This document shows positions 15,952-23,955 of a stretch of DNA of 64,000 nucleotides, in pieces (position 1 is the first letter of the stretch; every line of letters begins with the position of its first letter). The stretch spans positions 1,054,001 to 1,118,000 of the forward strand of contig OY760624.1 in the NCBI GenBank assembly GCA_963663775.1. The letters run 5' to 3'. The position numbers were made by a program, and so were the translations under genes. The notes below the pieces were generated by a model. That model did not search any database, was not told where the DNA came from, and saw only the letters and a program-made list of their open reading frames with translations. Source of the stretch: G963663775 sp963663775. GTDB lineage: Bacteria; Bacillota; Clostridia; Oscillospirales; Butyricicoccaceae.

Positions 15952-18531
15952 TTATGCTTCACCATTTGCGTCTGCATCTTCGGATATTTCCTCCGCATCC
16001 GCATTTTCCTGCTCTGCATTGGGTTCTTTTTCCGTGCGTGCAATCGAAATGACACGTACATCCTCCCCAGTGCGCATCACAATGACACCTTGGCTGAGGC
16101 GACCGCATTCTCGAATATCCTCGCAGGCGGTGCGAATGATAATACCATCATCTGTAATAATCATAATATCATTTTCGGCATCGACTACCGCAAGCCCTGC
16201 AATTAAACCGGTTTTTTCTGTGATATTATGCAGCATCATACCACTGCCGCCACGGTGGTGCACGGTATATTCGCATACCGACGTCCGCTTTCCAAAACCG
16301 TTTTCCGTAATGCTCAACACATACGCATCCTGCCGCGCACGCGCAGCACCAATGACATAATCGCCTTCATTCAATCGAATACCACGCACACCGGTTGCCA
16401 TACGGCCCATTGCACGCACTTCTGTTTCATCAAAGCAGATGACACGACCCTCATGTGTTGCAAGCAACATATTTTGTGCGCCGTCTGTCAATCGTACATC
16501 GACAAGCGCATCATCTTCATTCAAATTCAACGCACGCAGTCCCGCACGGCGAATATTCTGCAAATCCGACAGCACAATGCGCTTAACAATGCCCTGTCTG
16601 GTTGCAAAGAATAAGAATTTATCATCGGCAAATTCTCGAATGGGAAACATTGCCGTAATTTTTTCATCTTGCTCCACTTCAAGCAGATTGATAAGATTCA
16701 TGCCCTTTGCAGAGCGACCCGTTTCCGGAATTTGATACCCCTTGAGCTTATAAACTTTACCTCGGTCTGAGAAAAACAAAATGGTATCATGCGTCGATGC
16801 CGTGAATAAATCTTTTGCAAAATCCTCTTCCCGTGTTGCCATGGCAGAAATACCACGTCCGCCACGCCTTTGCACACGATATGCCGATGTAGGCTGGCGT
16901 TTGATATATCCAAAATGCGTCAGCGTATAGGCGCACTCCTGCTCCTCAATCAAATCCTCAATATCAATTTCATCTGCGATATTTTGAATCTCAGTATGAC
17001 GTTCATCTCCATATTTTTGCTTGATTTCCTGCATTTCATCTTTTACAAGTTGTAATATATTTTCTCGACTTGACAAAATGTTGAGGAATCCTTTGATTTT
17101 TCCTTCGAGTTCGCCATATTCACTTTCAATCTTGTCCCGTTCCAGACCGGATAATCTGCCTAAACGCATATCAACAATTGCCTGTGCCTGCAAATCATCT
17201 AAATGCATTTCCTGCAGGGCATCTCCCTCTGTAACGCCCAGCAATGCCATTTGATTCGTATGGAAAGGCTCTTTTTGCAGATTTTCCTTTGCAATTGCTT
17301 CGTTCGCAGATGCACGAATAATTTCGATGATGCGGTCGATGTGGTCGGTTGCAATTTTCAAACCTTCTAAAATATGTGCACGATCCTGTGCCTTTTTCAG
17401 GTCAAATTGCGTGCGGCGAGTGACCACTTCACTCTGGAAATCAATATAGTGGTCAATTATTTCACGCAAAGAAAGAATTTTCGGCTCTAAACGCTGTGGA
17501 TTTGCTGCATTTGGCACCAACGCAAGATGAATCATGGAAATGGTGTCCTGCAACTGTGTATAGTTATAAAGCTGATTTAAAATAACCTGCGCATTTACAT
17601 CTTTTCGCAGCTCAATCACAATCCGCATGCCTTCACGAGAAGATTCATCCCGCAGCGCAGTGATGCCCTCTACACGCTTGTCCTTGACCAAAGATGCAAT
17701 GGACTCGACCAACCGTGCTTTATTTACCATATATGGAATTTCTGTGACAATGATTTGCTGTTTGCCATTGGACATCTCTTCAATTTCGGCACGTGAACGC
17801 ACCTTAATTTTCCCACGTCCAGTGGCATAGGCTGCACGAAGTCCGCTTCTGCCCATAATGATGCCGCCTGTCGGGAAATCGGGTCCTTTGATGAACTGCA
17901 GCATCTCTTCCAATTCCGCCTCAGGATGGTCAATGACATAGCAAATTCCATCAATCACTTCTGTGAGGTTATGGGGCGGGATATTGGTTGCCATACCCAC
18001 GGCAATGCCAGAAGAACCGTTTACCAGCAGATTGGGAAAGCGAGAAGGCAGCACAACCGGTTCCTTCCGCTTCTCATCAAAGTTCGGCTTATAATCTACC
18101 GTGTCTTTTTTAATATCTGCCAGCATGTAGTTGGACATTTTCGCCATACGTGCTTCCGTATAACGATATGCAGCCGGAGGGTCACCATCGATGGAACCGA
18201 AGTTACCATGTCCATCAATCAGCGGATAGTGTAAGGAAAATGGCTGTGCCATACGCACCAATGCATCATAAACCGAAGCATCCCCATGCGGATGATACCG
18301 ACCCAACACACTGCCGACGGTGGTTGCAGATTTGTAATAGGGCTTGTCACTCGTCAAACCATCTTCAAACATGGTGTATAAAATGCGCCGATGTACCGGC
18401 TTCAAGCCATCACGCACATCGGGCAAAGCACGCCCTGCGATAACACTCATTGCGTATTGGATATAGGATTTTTTCATTTCCTTATCCAATTCGACCGGAA
18501 TGATTTTTTGCTGTTCAAACTCTAAACTCAT
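15952..18531 (-). CDS. gyrA: DNA gyrase subunit A
   Basis: The breakage-reunion subunit of DNA gyrase. The 859 residues open with the winged-helix region (MSVIAGRALPDVRDGLKPVHRR) and the catalytic Tyr in AAYRYTEARM (about residue 124). The GyrA box RRGGRG lies at the start of the C-terminal beta-pinwheel. A Glu/Asp-rich tail (EENADAEEISEDADANGEA) ends the protein. In the quinolone region the position equivalent to E. coli Ser83 is Ala (HPHGDASVYD) and Asp87 is kept. It follows gyrB after 71 bases on the same strand. Confidence 0.98.
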   Translation of the reverse strand: MSLEFEQQKIIPVELDKEMKKSYIQYAMSVIAGRALPDVRDGLKPVHRRILYTMFEDGLTSDKPYYKSATTVGSVLGRYHPHGDASVYDALVRMAQPFSLHYPLIDGHGNFGSIDGDPPAAYRYTEARMAKMSNYMLADIKKDTVDYKPNFDEKRKEPVVLPSRFPNLLVNGSSGIAVGMATNIPPHNLTEVIDGICYVIDHPEAELEEMLQFIKGPDFPTGGIIMGRSGLRAAYATGRGKIKVRSRAEIEEMSNGKQQIIVTEIPYMVNKARLVESIASLVKDKRVEGITALRDESSREGMRIVIELRKDVNAQVILNQLYNYTQLQDTISMIHLALVPNAANPQRLEPKILSLREIIDHYIDFQSEVVTRRTQFDLKKAQDRAHILEGLKIATDHIDRIIEIIRASANEAIAKENLQKEPFHTNQMALLGVTEGDALQEMHLDDLQAQAIVDMRLGRLSGLERDKIESEYGELEGKIKGFLNILSSRENILQLVKDEMQEIKQKYGDERHTEIQNIADEIDIEDLIEEQECAYTLTHFGYIKRQPTSAYRVQRRGGRGISAMATREEDFAKDLFTASTHDTILFFSDRGKVYKLKGYQIPETGRSAKGMNLINLLEVEQDEKITAMFPIREFADDKFLFFATRQGIVKRIVLSDLQNIRRAGLRALNLNEDDALVDVRLTDGAQNMLLATHEGRVICFDETEVRAMGRMATGVRGIRLNEGDYVIGAARARQDAYVLSITENGFGKRTSVCEYTVHHRGGSGMMLHNITEKTGLIAGLAVVDAENDIMIITDDGIIIRTACEDIRECGRLSQGVIVMRTGEDVRVISIARTEKEPNAEQENADAEEISEDADANGEA

Positions 18532-18602
18532 AGGTGATTAACCCTCCAAAATCAAAAGCCACTTGCTATCTGTGACTTTTACAAGCGCACAATCGAAACC
18601 TT

Positions 18603-20534
18603 TTAAATATCAAGTTCATTGACATATTTTGCATTTTTTTGAATAAATTCACGGCGTGGCTCTACTTTTTCTCCCATCAGAAGCGTGAAAATCTCATCCG
18701 CCAATGCAGCGTCTTCCATTTGAACCTGTAGTAATGTGCGATATTCTGGATTCAAAGTTGTTTCCCACAGCTGGATGGGATCCATCTCACCCAAGCCTTT
18801 ATAACGCTGTATCAAACAATTTTCACCCATCTCCGCAAGTGCTTCTTCTTGCTCACGCTCGGTGTATGTGTATCGCACGTTCTTACCCTTTTCAATTTTA
18901 AAAAGCGGGGGCTGCGCAATATAAACATGCCCGTGCTCAATCAAAGGGCGCATAAACCGGAAAAAGAAGGTCAAAAGCAACGTGCGGATATGACTTCCAT
19001 CTACATCGGCATCGGCCATGAGAATAATTTTTCCATATCTTAATTTTTCAATATTAAAGTCATCGCCAAAACCAGCACCGAATGCGGTAATCATAGGCAT
19101 CAGCTTTTCATTACCGTAAACCTTATCCAAGCGTGCTTTTTCCACATTCAGCATCTTACCCCACAGCGGCAAAATTGCTTGATATCGACGGTCACGGCCT
19201 TCTTTTGCAGACCCGCCTGCGGAGTCGCCTTCGACGATATAAATTTCGGTCCAACGTGGGTCTTTTTCCTGACAATCGGCCAATTTACCCGGCAAAGATG
19301 CACCATCCAATGCTGATTTTCGCCGTGTAAGCTCACGTGCTTTTTTAGCCGCTTCTCGTGCCCTTGCTGCATTTTTTGCTTTTTCAATGATTGTCCGTGC
19401 CACAGATGGATTTTCATCCAAAAAGATTGCCAGCTTTTCATTGAGCATGCTTTCCACCAAAGTACGCATGTCACTGTTGCCCAATTTGGTTTTGGTTTGT
19501 CCTTCAAATTGTGCTTCCTGCAATTTAACCGAAATAATGGCAGTCAAACCTTCCCGGGCATCATCACCTGAAAAATTGCTTTCATTTTCTTTAATCAGAT
19601 TGTATTTTCTGGCATAATCATTGATTACTTTTGTCAGCGCAGACTTAAAGCCGGTTTCATGCGTACCGCCTTCTGTCGTATTGATATTATTCGCAAAGGA
19701 TAAAAGCAGTTCTGAATAACTGTCTGTATATTGCATTGCGACTTCTGCCATAGAACCGTCACGGCTGCCCTCTACGTAAATGACTTCCTCATGAATTGGA
19801 TTCTTGGCGCGATTGAGATGTTCCACAAACTGCCGAATACCGCCTTCATAATGCATGACATCTTCACGCAATTCCGCTTCCCGTTCATCACGCAACGTAA
19901 TGTGAATCCCTGCATTCAAAAAACCCTGCTCACGCAATCGCTGCAGCAGAACATCATAGTCATATTCCATGGTTTCAAAAATTTGAGCATCTGCCTTAAA
20001 CTGAATTGTGGTTCCCGTTTCGCTTTCAAACGGCACGCTTTCCATCGCAGCTGCGGTTTTCCCTCGCTCAAAGCGCATGATGTGTTTTTGTTTGCCATCC
20101 CGTACTTCCGCCACTAACCATTCGGAAAGCGCATTTACGACCGAAGAACCAACCCCGTGTAAACCACCGGAAACCTTATAACCCGCACCGTCAAATTTAC
20201 CCCCGGCATGCAGCACCGTCAGCACAACTTCCAGCGTTGGAATACCCATTTGCGGGTGAATACCCACCGGAATCCCACGTCCGTTGTCTGAAACCGTGAT
20301 GATATTTTCCTTGCCAATCACCACTTCAATATGGGTACAGTATCCCGCAAGTGCTTCGTCAATGGAGTTATCCACGATTTCATAGACCAAGTGATGCAAA
20401 CCGCGCTCGGAGGTAGACCCAATATACATACCGGGCCTTTTGCGAACCGCTTCTAATCCCTCAAGCACCTGTATCTGACTTTCGTCATAGGCTTCTGTGA
20501 CTTTGAGATCCAGCATTTCTTCACTCATACTCAT
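18603..20534 (-). CDS. gyrB: DNA gyrase subunit B
   Basis: The ATPase subunit of gyrase, 643 residues. The GHKL ATP site shows EIVDNSIDEALAGY, VSDNGRGIPVG and GLHGVGSSVVNALS. The TOPRIM domain shows YIVEGDSAGGSA and ILMADADVDGSHIRTLLLTF. The C-terminal segment ends with QRYKGLGEMDP and REFIQKNAKYV. The loop PLWGKMLNVEKAR has Trp where many families have Arg. It lies between remB and gyrA, all on one strand, which suggests co-transcription. Confidence 0.98.
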   Translation of the reverse strand: MSMSEEMLDLKVTEAYDESQIQVLEGLEAVRKRPGMYIGSTSERGLHHLVYEIVDNSIDEALAGYCTHIEVVIGKENIITVSDNGRGIPVGIHPQMGIPTLEVVLTVLHAGGKFDGAGYKVSGGLHGVGSSVVNALSEWLVAEVRDGKQKHIMRFERGKTAAAMESVPFESETGTTIQFKADAQIFETMEYDYDVLLQRLREQGFLNAGIHITLRDEREAELREDVMHYEGGIRQFVEHLNRAKNPIHEEVIYVEGSRDGSMAEVAMQYTDSYSELLLSFANNINTTEGGTHETGFKSALTKVINDYARKYNLIKENESNFSGDDAREGLTAIISVKLQEAQFEGQTKTKLGNSDMRTLVESMLNEKLAIFLDENPSVARTIIEKAKNAARAREAAKKARELTRRKSALDGASLPGKLADCQEKDPRWTEIYIVEGDSAGGSAKEGRDRRYQAILPLWGKMLNVEKARLDKVYGNEKLMPMITAFGAGFGDDFNIEKLRYGKIILMADADVDGSHIRTLLLTFFFRFMRPLIEHGHVYIAQPPLFKIEKGKNVRYTYTEREQEEALAEMGENCLIQRYKGLGEMDPIQLWETTLNPEYRTLLQVQMEDAALADEIFTLLMGEKVEPRREFIQKNAKYVNELDI

Positions 20535-20607
20535 AATTTTTCATTATCTCCTACTCTTGCGCTGTCTAAATATACGGTTCGAATCTTTTGAATTCTAGCA
20601 GATTGGT

Positions 20608-20877
20608 TCATGAGAAAGCATGGCGTTCCGCCCGTTCCACACGCTGTGCCAGCGCAGTGGATGATATTTGAGATAAATACAGTCGCTCCCCTAAGGCACT
20701 TTCGCATAAGATAGCGGTATGCGGCAAATCTTCAAACAGCGATATGATTTGTCCTTCTTGCTCCATGCGGGCAATCAATTGTCTGGTGTATTTGGATGTG
20801 GTAGCAGTATCCATGTCTAAAATAGCAATGATTGATGCAGACGGCACGATATAATCTTGTCCCAAATGTACATACAT
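20608..20877 (-). CDS. remB: RemB-like (YaaB) DUF370-family regulator
   Basis: A small DNA-binding regulator family (RemA/RemB, DUF370) first known from biofilm-matrix control in Bacillus. I start it at ATG 20877 (MYVHLGQDYIVPSASIIAIL), which matches the usual MYIHLG opening. A longer frame to 20898 would use the GGAGG site as codons. The 89 residues include the conserved end YLSQISSTALAQRV. Its place between recF and gyrB is the classic yaaB position. Confidence 0.88.
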   Translation of the reverse strand: MYVHLGQDYIVPSASIIAILDMDTATTSKYTRQLIARMEQEGQIISLFEDLPHTAILCESALGERLYLSQISSTALAQRVERAERHAFS

Positions 20878-21150
20878 AAATATTCTACCTGCCTCCATAT
20901 GAGTTCTAAAGCACGTATACTGCTCTATCAGATAATCCTTTCATGTATCTATACCTTACAAGTTTGATACACCTCGTCCATATCACTGCGAAGCGACATC
21001 ATTTATCGAGTCTTTAGTCTATCTATTATAGCATATTTTTTTATATCGTGCGTCGTTTTTTCAGATTATTTTCAGGCAAGTTCAAAAATAACAGCTCTCG
21101 TCCAAAAAATAAAGGCAGGATATTTTTAAAATTGTCCTTCAGAGAAAGAC

Positions 21151-21179
21151 ATTCATGTCCTCCACCGGAGGACATGAAT
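21151..21179. repeat. 13-bp perfect hairpin without T tail
   Basis: ATTCATGTCCTCC (21151-21163), loop ACC, and GGAGGACATGAAT (21167-21179). Neither strand has a following T run, so it is not a standard terminator. It lies just downstream of recF and could stabilise the mRNA end or bind a protein. Confidence 0.6.
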
Positions 21180-21207
21180 ACTGTTTGTATATAGTTATTG
21201 ACCATAC

Positions 21208-21223
21208 TGTTGCACGTGAAACA
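21208..21223. promoter_or_regulatory. parS: parS-like site next to recF
   Basis: TGTTGCACGTGAAACA matches the 16-bp parS palindrome TGTTTCACGTGAAACA at 15 of 16 positions. It is just beyond the recF stop, about 4 kb from the dnaA end on the left arm. Confidence 0.75.
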
Positions 21224-21229
21224 TTATTT

Positions 21230-22351
21230 TTAGATACTAACGGATTGATTTTCAATTTTCCCATGCGTTACATGAAAAACAGTACCATTTGTAATACGCT
21301 GCTGCAAAGCATCCTCGCAGCAGGTGATGAAGACCTGTCCGCCATGAATCCGATTCAATACAAAATCTTGTCTCTGCTGGTCCAACTCACTCATCACATC
21401 ATCCAATAGAAGCAGTGGATACTCGCCAGTATCGTCAAAAAAAACTTCTCTTTCTGCCAGCTTCAGTGCCAAGGCACAGGTGCGCACCTGTCCCTGTGAA
21501 GCAAATGCAGCCGCACTTTGTTGATTGATACGCAGTTCTATATCATCTTTATGCGGTCCAGACAAACAGGAATGTGAATAAATTTCTGCATTCCGATGCG
21601 AGAGTGCATGCGCATACAGCTGTTCTGCCAATGCCGTCCGCTCTATCCATGCATCGGACACAGAAGACACGGTTCGATATTGTATATCTAAGACTTCCGT
21701 TTGTCCCGCAATATTGAAATGAATCTCTTGTGCTTTTTTTCCAATTGTCTGAATAAAGCGAGCACGTCGACCAATAATTTTTGCACCAATATGCGCCATT
21801 TGCAAAGAAAAATCATCCAACAGGTCTAACAGAGCTGGTTTTTCCTCATAATCTCGCAGAATTCGGGTCTTGTGCTCGAGTAATTTTTGATACTGCGCCA
21901 AATCTGCTGCATATTTGGGGCGCAGCTGACACAGTGCCATATCCAAGAAACGTCTTCTGGCTGCTGCACCGTCCCGCACCAAATACAAATCATCCGGACA
22001 AAATAAAACGCTTTGCAGCAGACCAGCAGCATCGGACTGTCGCTTTTGCCGGATATGATTACGATAGATTTCCATAGATTTCTCTCGAAAAATGCGTAAT
22101 TCCAGTTCCATCTCGCGTTTTTGTGTTTCAAAAATGGCAGATATGGTTGCCTGCGCAGCACCAAACTGCAATCCCTCTTTTTTTTGATATGTCCGAAAAA
22201 GACGCATGGTAGAAACTGCCGCAATTGCTTCTAGTAGATTGGTCTTGCCCTGTGCATTTTGACCGTAAATCAAATTTACATGCGGTGAAAATGTAACTGT
22301 TTGTTGGTCATAATTACGAAAATGCTGCAATGTAATGCTTTTTAATCTCAT
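21230..22351 (-). CDS. recF: DNA replication and repair protein RecF
   Basis: An SMC-like ATPase that helps load RecA at gaps. The 373 residues open MRLKSITLQHFRNYDQ. Walker A is GQNAQGKTNLLEAI (near 30), the signature region SGPHKDDIEL is near 270, and Walker B is PLLLLDDVMSELD (near 320). It lies 2 bases from the S4-domain gene and belongs to the dnaA-dnaN-S4-recF operon. Confidence 0.97.
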   Translation of the reverse strand: MRLKSITLQHFRNYDQQTVTFSPHVNLIYGQNAQGKTNLLEAIAAVSTMRLFRTYQKKEGLQFGAAQATISAIFETQKREMELELRIFREKSMEIYRNHIRQKRQSDAAGLLQSVLFCPDDLYLVRDGAAARRRFLDMALCQLRPKYAADLAQYQKLLEHKTRILRDYEEKPALLDLLDDFSLQMAHIGAKIIGRRARFIQTIGKKAQEIHFNIAGQTEVLDIQYRTVSSVSDAWIERTALAEQLYAHALSHRNAEIYSHSCLSGPHKDDIELRINQQSAAAFASQGQVRTCALALKLAEREVFFDDTGEYPLLLLDDVMSELDQQRQDFVLNRIHGGQVFITCCEDALQQRITNGTVFHVTHGKIENQSVSI

Positions 22352-22353
22352 TT

Positions 22354-22575
22354 CTATCCTTCTGCTTGCACAAAAAGTTCTTGTCCGTCAAAAACCACAA
22401 GATCCTGCGGGTAGATTTTTTTCCCACGCATGGTGCAGGGTGTGCCGTTCACTAGAGCTTCCCCTTCTGCGATGCGCATTTTGGCCTCTCCGCCAGTTCC
22501 GACCAAGCCTGCTAATTTTAACAAAGCATCCAGTCGGATAAATGCTGTTTTGATTGTAATTTTCATATTATTCAT
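22354..22575 (-). CDS. yaaA: S4-domain RNA-binding protein YaaA
   Basis: A 73-residue S4-domain protein found between dnaN and recF in Firmicutes, related to RlbA/YaaA proteins linked to ribosome assembly. The S4 core is FIRLDALLKLAGLVGTGGEAKMRI, then EGEALVNGTPCTMRGKKIYPQD. The start is uncertain: ATG 22575 overlaps the dnaN stop by 8 bases, while ATG 22566 gives MKITIKTAF. Neither has a strong ribosome binding site, so translational coupling to dnaN is likely. Confidence 0.9.
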   Translation of the reverse strand: MNNMKITIKTAFIRLDALLKLAGLVGTGGEAKMRIAEGEALVNGTPCTMRGKKIYPQDLVVFDGQELFVQAEG

Positions 22576-23680
22576 TGGCTTTCAGGCGAACCGGAAGCAC
22601 CAAATAGGTGAATTCTTCGGTCTGGTTGGGGGTAATCACCATCGGATTGAGCGCACCCTTGAGGGAAATAGTGACTTTTTCTTCATGATTGCAGGCACGC
22701 AGGGCTTCTAAGAGATAGCGATTGTTAAACCCGATTTCCAAATTTTCAATGGTGCCTTCATACTGACATTCATCATAACTCTTGCCAATCGCAGTAATGC
22801 AGCTCATTTGCAACATATTTTCTTCAAAATGCAACCGAATAGGGTTTTTAAGCTTTTCTGAAATAATCAAAGACACACGCTCAATGCAAGTGATGAAATC
22901 CTTGACATGTACTTGAATCTGATAATCCGAGTCGGTCGGAATGGCAGAGCGATAGTTCAAAAATTCACCGTCTATGAGACGTGTAATCAACATCGTGTTG
23001 CCAACAGAGAACAAAATATGTTTTTCATCTGGATAAATGGTGATAATATCTTCACGGTCATTTAAAATCCGTTCAATTTCGCGAAGCGCAAAGCCAGGAA
23101 CCACAAACTTCAGTTCTTCAGCAAGGGCTTCGCTTAGATTTTCTCTGCGCACTGCCATGCGGTATCCATCGATGGCAATCATATTGAGTTTTTTTGCAGA
23201 GGCTTCAAATAAGCAACCGGTATGAATGGGTTTGCTTTCGTTGTCTGAAACGGCAAAAATGGTTTTCGAGATCATATTTTTCAGTGTATTTTCAGCGAGT
23301 TTGATATGATTTGTCTGTGTTACATTTGGAATTTGCGGAAAATCGTCAGCAGGAGAAGCAATTAAATTGAATACGGAACGACCACATTTGATTGTGGTCA
23401 TAAGTTTTTCATTGGTTTCTAAGTAGATTGTATCATCGGGCAGTTTGCGAATAATGTCACCAAAGAGTTTTGCATTTAAAACAATGCTGCCGGTTTCCAG
23501 GATATCTGCTGAGACGGTAGTACGGATACCGAGAGAAAGGTCATAGCCTGTCAGGGAAAGGTCTGTATCAGCTTCAATCAACAGTCCTTCTAAAAGAGCA
23601 ATGGCACTTTTTCCTGAAACTGCACGAGAAGCAATATTGATTGCGTCGAGTAATGTCGATTTTTCGCAGGCAAATTTCAT
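22568..23680 (-). CDS. dnaN: DNA polymerase III beta subunit (sliding clamp)
   Basis: The processivity clamp. I start it at ATG 23680 (MKFACEKSTLLDAIN), with AAAGGACT upstream. The in-frame extension to 23707 would read through the first DnaA box. The 370 residues include the typical TGYDLSLGI, LNAKLFGDIIRKLP and IDGYRMAVRR segments. The last residues, near YLVLPVRL, form the peptide-binding pocket region. It follows dnaA across a 275-base origin spacer. Confidence 0.97.
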   Translation of the reverse strand: MKFACEKSTLLDAINIASRAVSGKSAIALLEGLLIEADTDLSLTGYDLSLGIRTTVSADILETGSIVLNAKLFGDIIRKLPDDTIYLETNEKLMTTIKCGRSVFNLIASPADDFPQIPNVTQTNHIKLAENTLKNMISKTIFAVSDNESKPIHTGCLFEASAKKLNMIAIDGYRMAVRRENLSEALAEELKFVVPGFALREIERILNDREDIITIYPDEKHILFSVGNTMLITRLIDGEFLNYRSAIPTDSDYQIQVHVKDFITCIERVSLIISEKLKNPIRLHFEENMLQMSCITAIGKSYDECQYEGTIENLEIGFNNRYLLEALRACNHEEKVTISLKGALNPMVITPNQTEEFTYLVLPVRLKANE

Positions 23681-23699
23681 GGTTTGAGAGTCCTTTCTT

Positions 23700-23708
23700 T
23701 TATCCACA
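23700..23708 (+). promoter_or_regulatory. DnaA box
   Basis: TTATCCACA, a perfect consensus DnaA box, 20 bases upstream of the dnaN start, so it may also affect dnaN expression. Confidence 0.85.
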
Positions 23709-23731
23709 GGAAATACAAAAAAGCTGTTGTT

Positions 23732-23745
23732 GTTTCCCGGGGAAT
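23732..23745. promoter_or_regulatory. Noc-binding-site-like palindrome in oriC
   Basis: GTTTCCCGGGGAAT matches the Noc site ATTTCCCGGGAAAT at 12 of 14 positions. It lies beside the AT-rich part of oriC. The window encodes a Noc with the expected specificity residues. Confidence 0.4.
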
Positions 23746-23771
23746 AGAAGTTAAAAAAATAAGATAGGTTT

Positions 23772-23789
23772 TAGTAGTAGTAGTAGTAG
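23772..23789 (-). repeat. DnaA-trio track, six perfect repeats
   Basis: The minus strand reads CTA six times in a row (TAG six times on +). It directly abuts a DnaA box at 23790-23798. This is the element to which DnaA binds in single-stranded form during unwinding in Firmicutes. Confidence 0.85.
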
Positions 23790-23807
23790 TGTGGAAACTG
23801 TGGAAAA
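23790..23807 (-). promoter_or_regulatory. two abutting DnaA boxes
   Basis: On the minus strand TTTTCCACA (23807-23799) is followed without a gap by GTTTCCACA (23798-23790). They differ from TTATCCACA by one and two bases. They sit immediately before the trio track. Confidence 0.75.
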
Positions 23808-23900
23808 CTGTGTTGGAGCCTTTTGCTGCAAGGGTTGTGGCTTCCCAAGGTTCTTGTGGAAGAATGGTGCAGAAAAATGGAGAAGCTTGTAGTCTGCTAG

Positions 23901-23945
23901 TTATCCACAAAAAAGATTTCCACAATCCACAGCCTCTGTGGATAA
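23901..23945. promoter_or_regulatory. inverted pair of consensus DnaA boxes
   Basis: TTATCCACA at 23901-23909 (+) and TTATCCACA at 23945-23937 (-) are both perfect. Box fragments (TTTCCACAATCCACA) lie between them. The pair lies just beyond the dnaA stop. Confidence 0.85.
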
Positions 23946-23955
23946 AATTTATAAT

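Larger units (their letters stand above)
20878..21229. other. remB-recF spacer
   Basis: About 350 bases with no gene. It is AT-rich near 21020-21060, where a TATAAT-like remB promoter could lie. It holds a 13-bp perfect hairpin (21151-21179) and a parS-like site (21208-21223), listed separately. Confidence 0.5.
23681..23955. other. oriC: oriC core: dnaN-dnaA spacer with DnaA boxes, DnaA-trios and AT-rich element
   Basis: Read from dnaA toward dnaN (minus strand) the spacer shows TTATCCACA (23945-23937), an opposite-facing box (23901-23909), two abutting boxes (23807-23790), six CTA trios (23789-23772), an AT-rich stretch (about 23771-23750), and a last box (23700-23708). This is the order known for Firmicute unwinding modules: boxes, trio, AT-rich DNA. 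Flanking genes run away from this area on both arms. Confidence 0.88.

Noticed and set aside
20577..20586. GGTTCGAATC resembling a tRNA T-loop
   Set aside because: No T-stem pairing, acceptor stem or anticodon arm can be built around it.
23772..23789. The TAG repeat as a plain microsatellite
   Set aside because: Its position next to DnaA boxes and an AT-rich stretch in the dnaN-dnaA spacer fits a DnaA-trio element much better.
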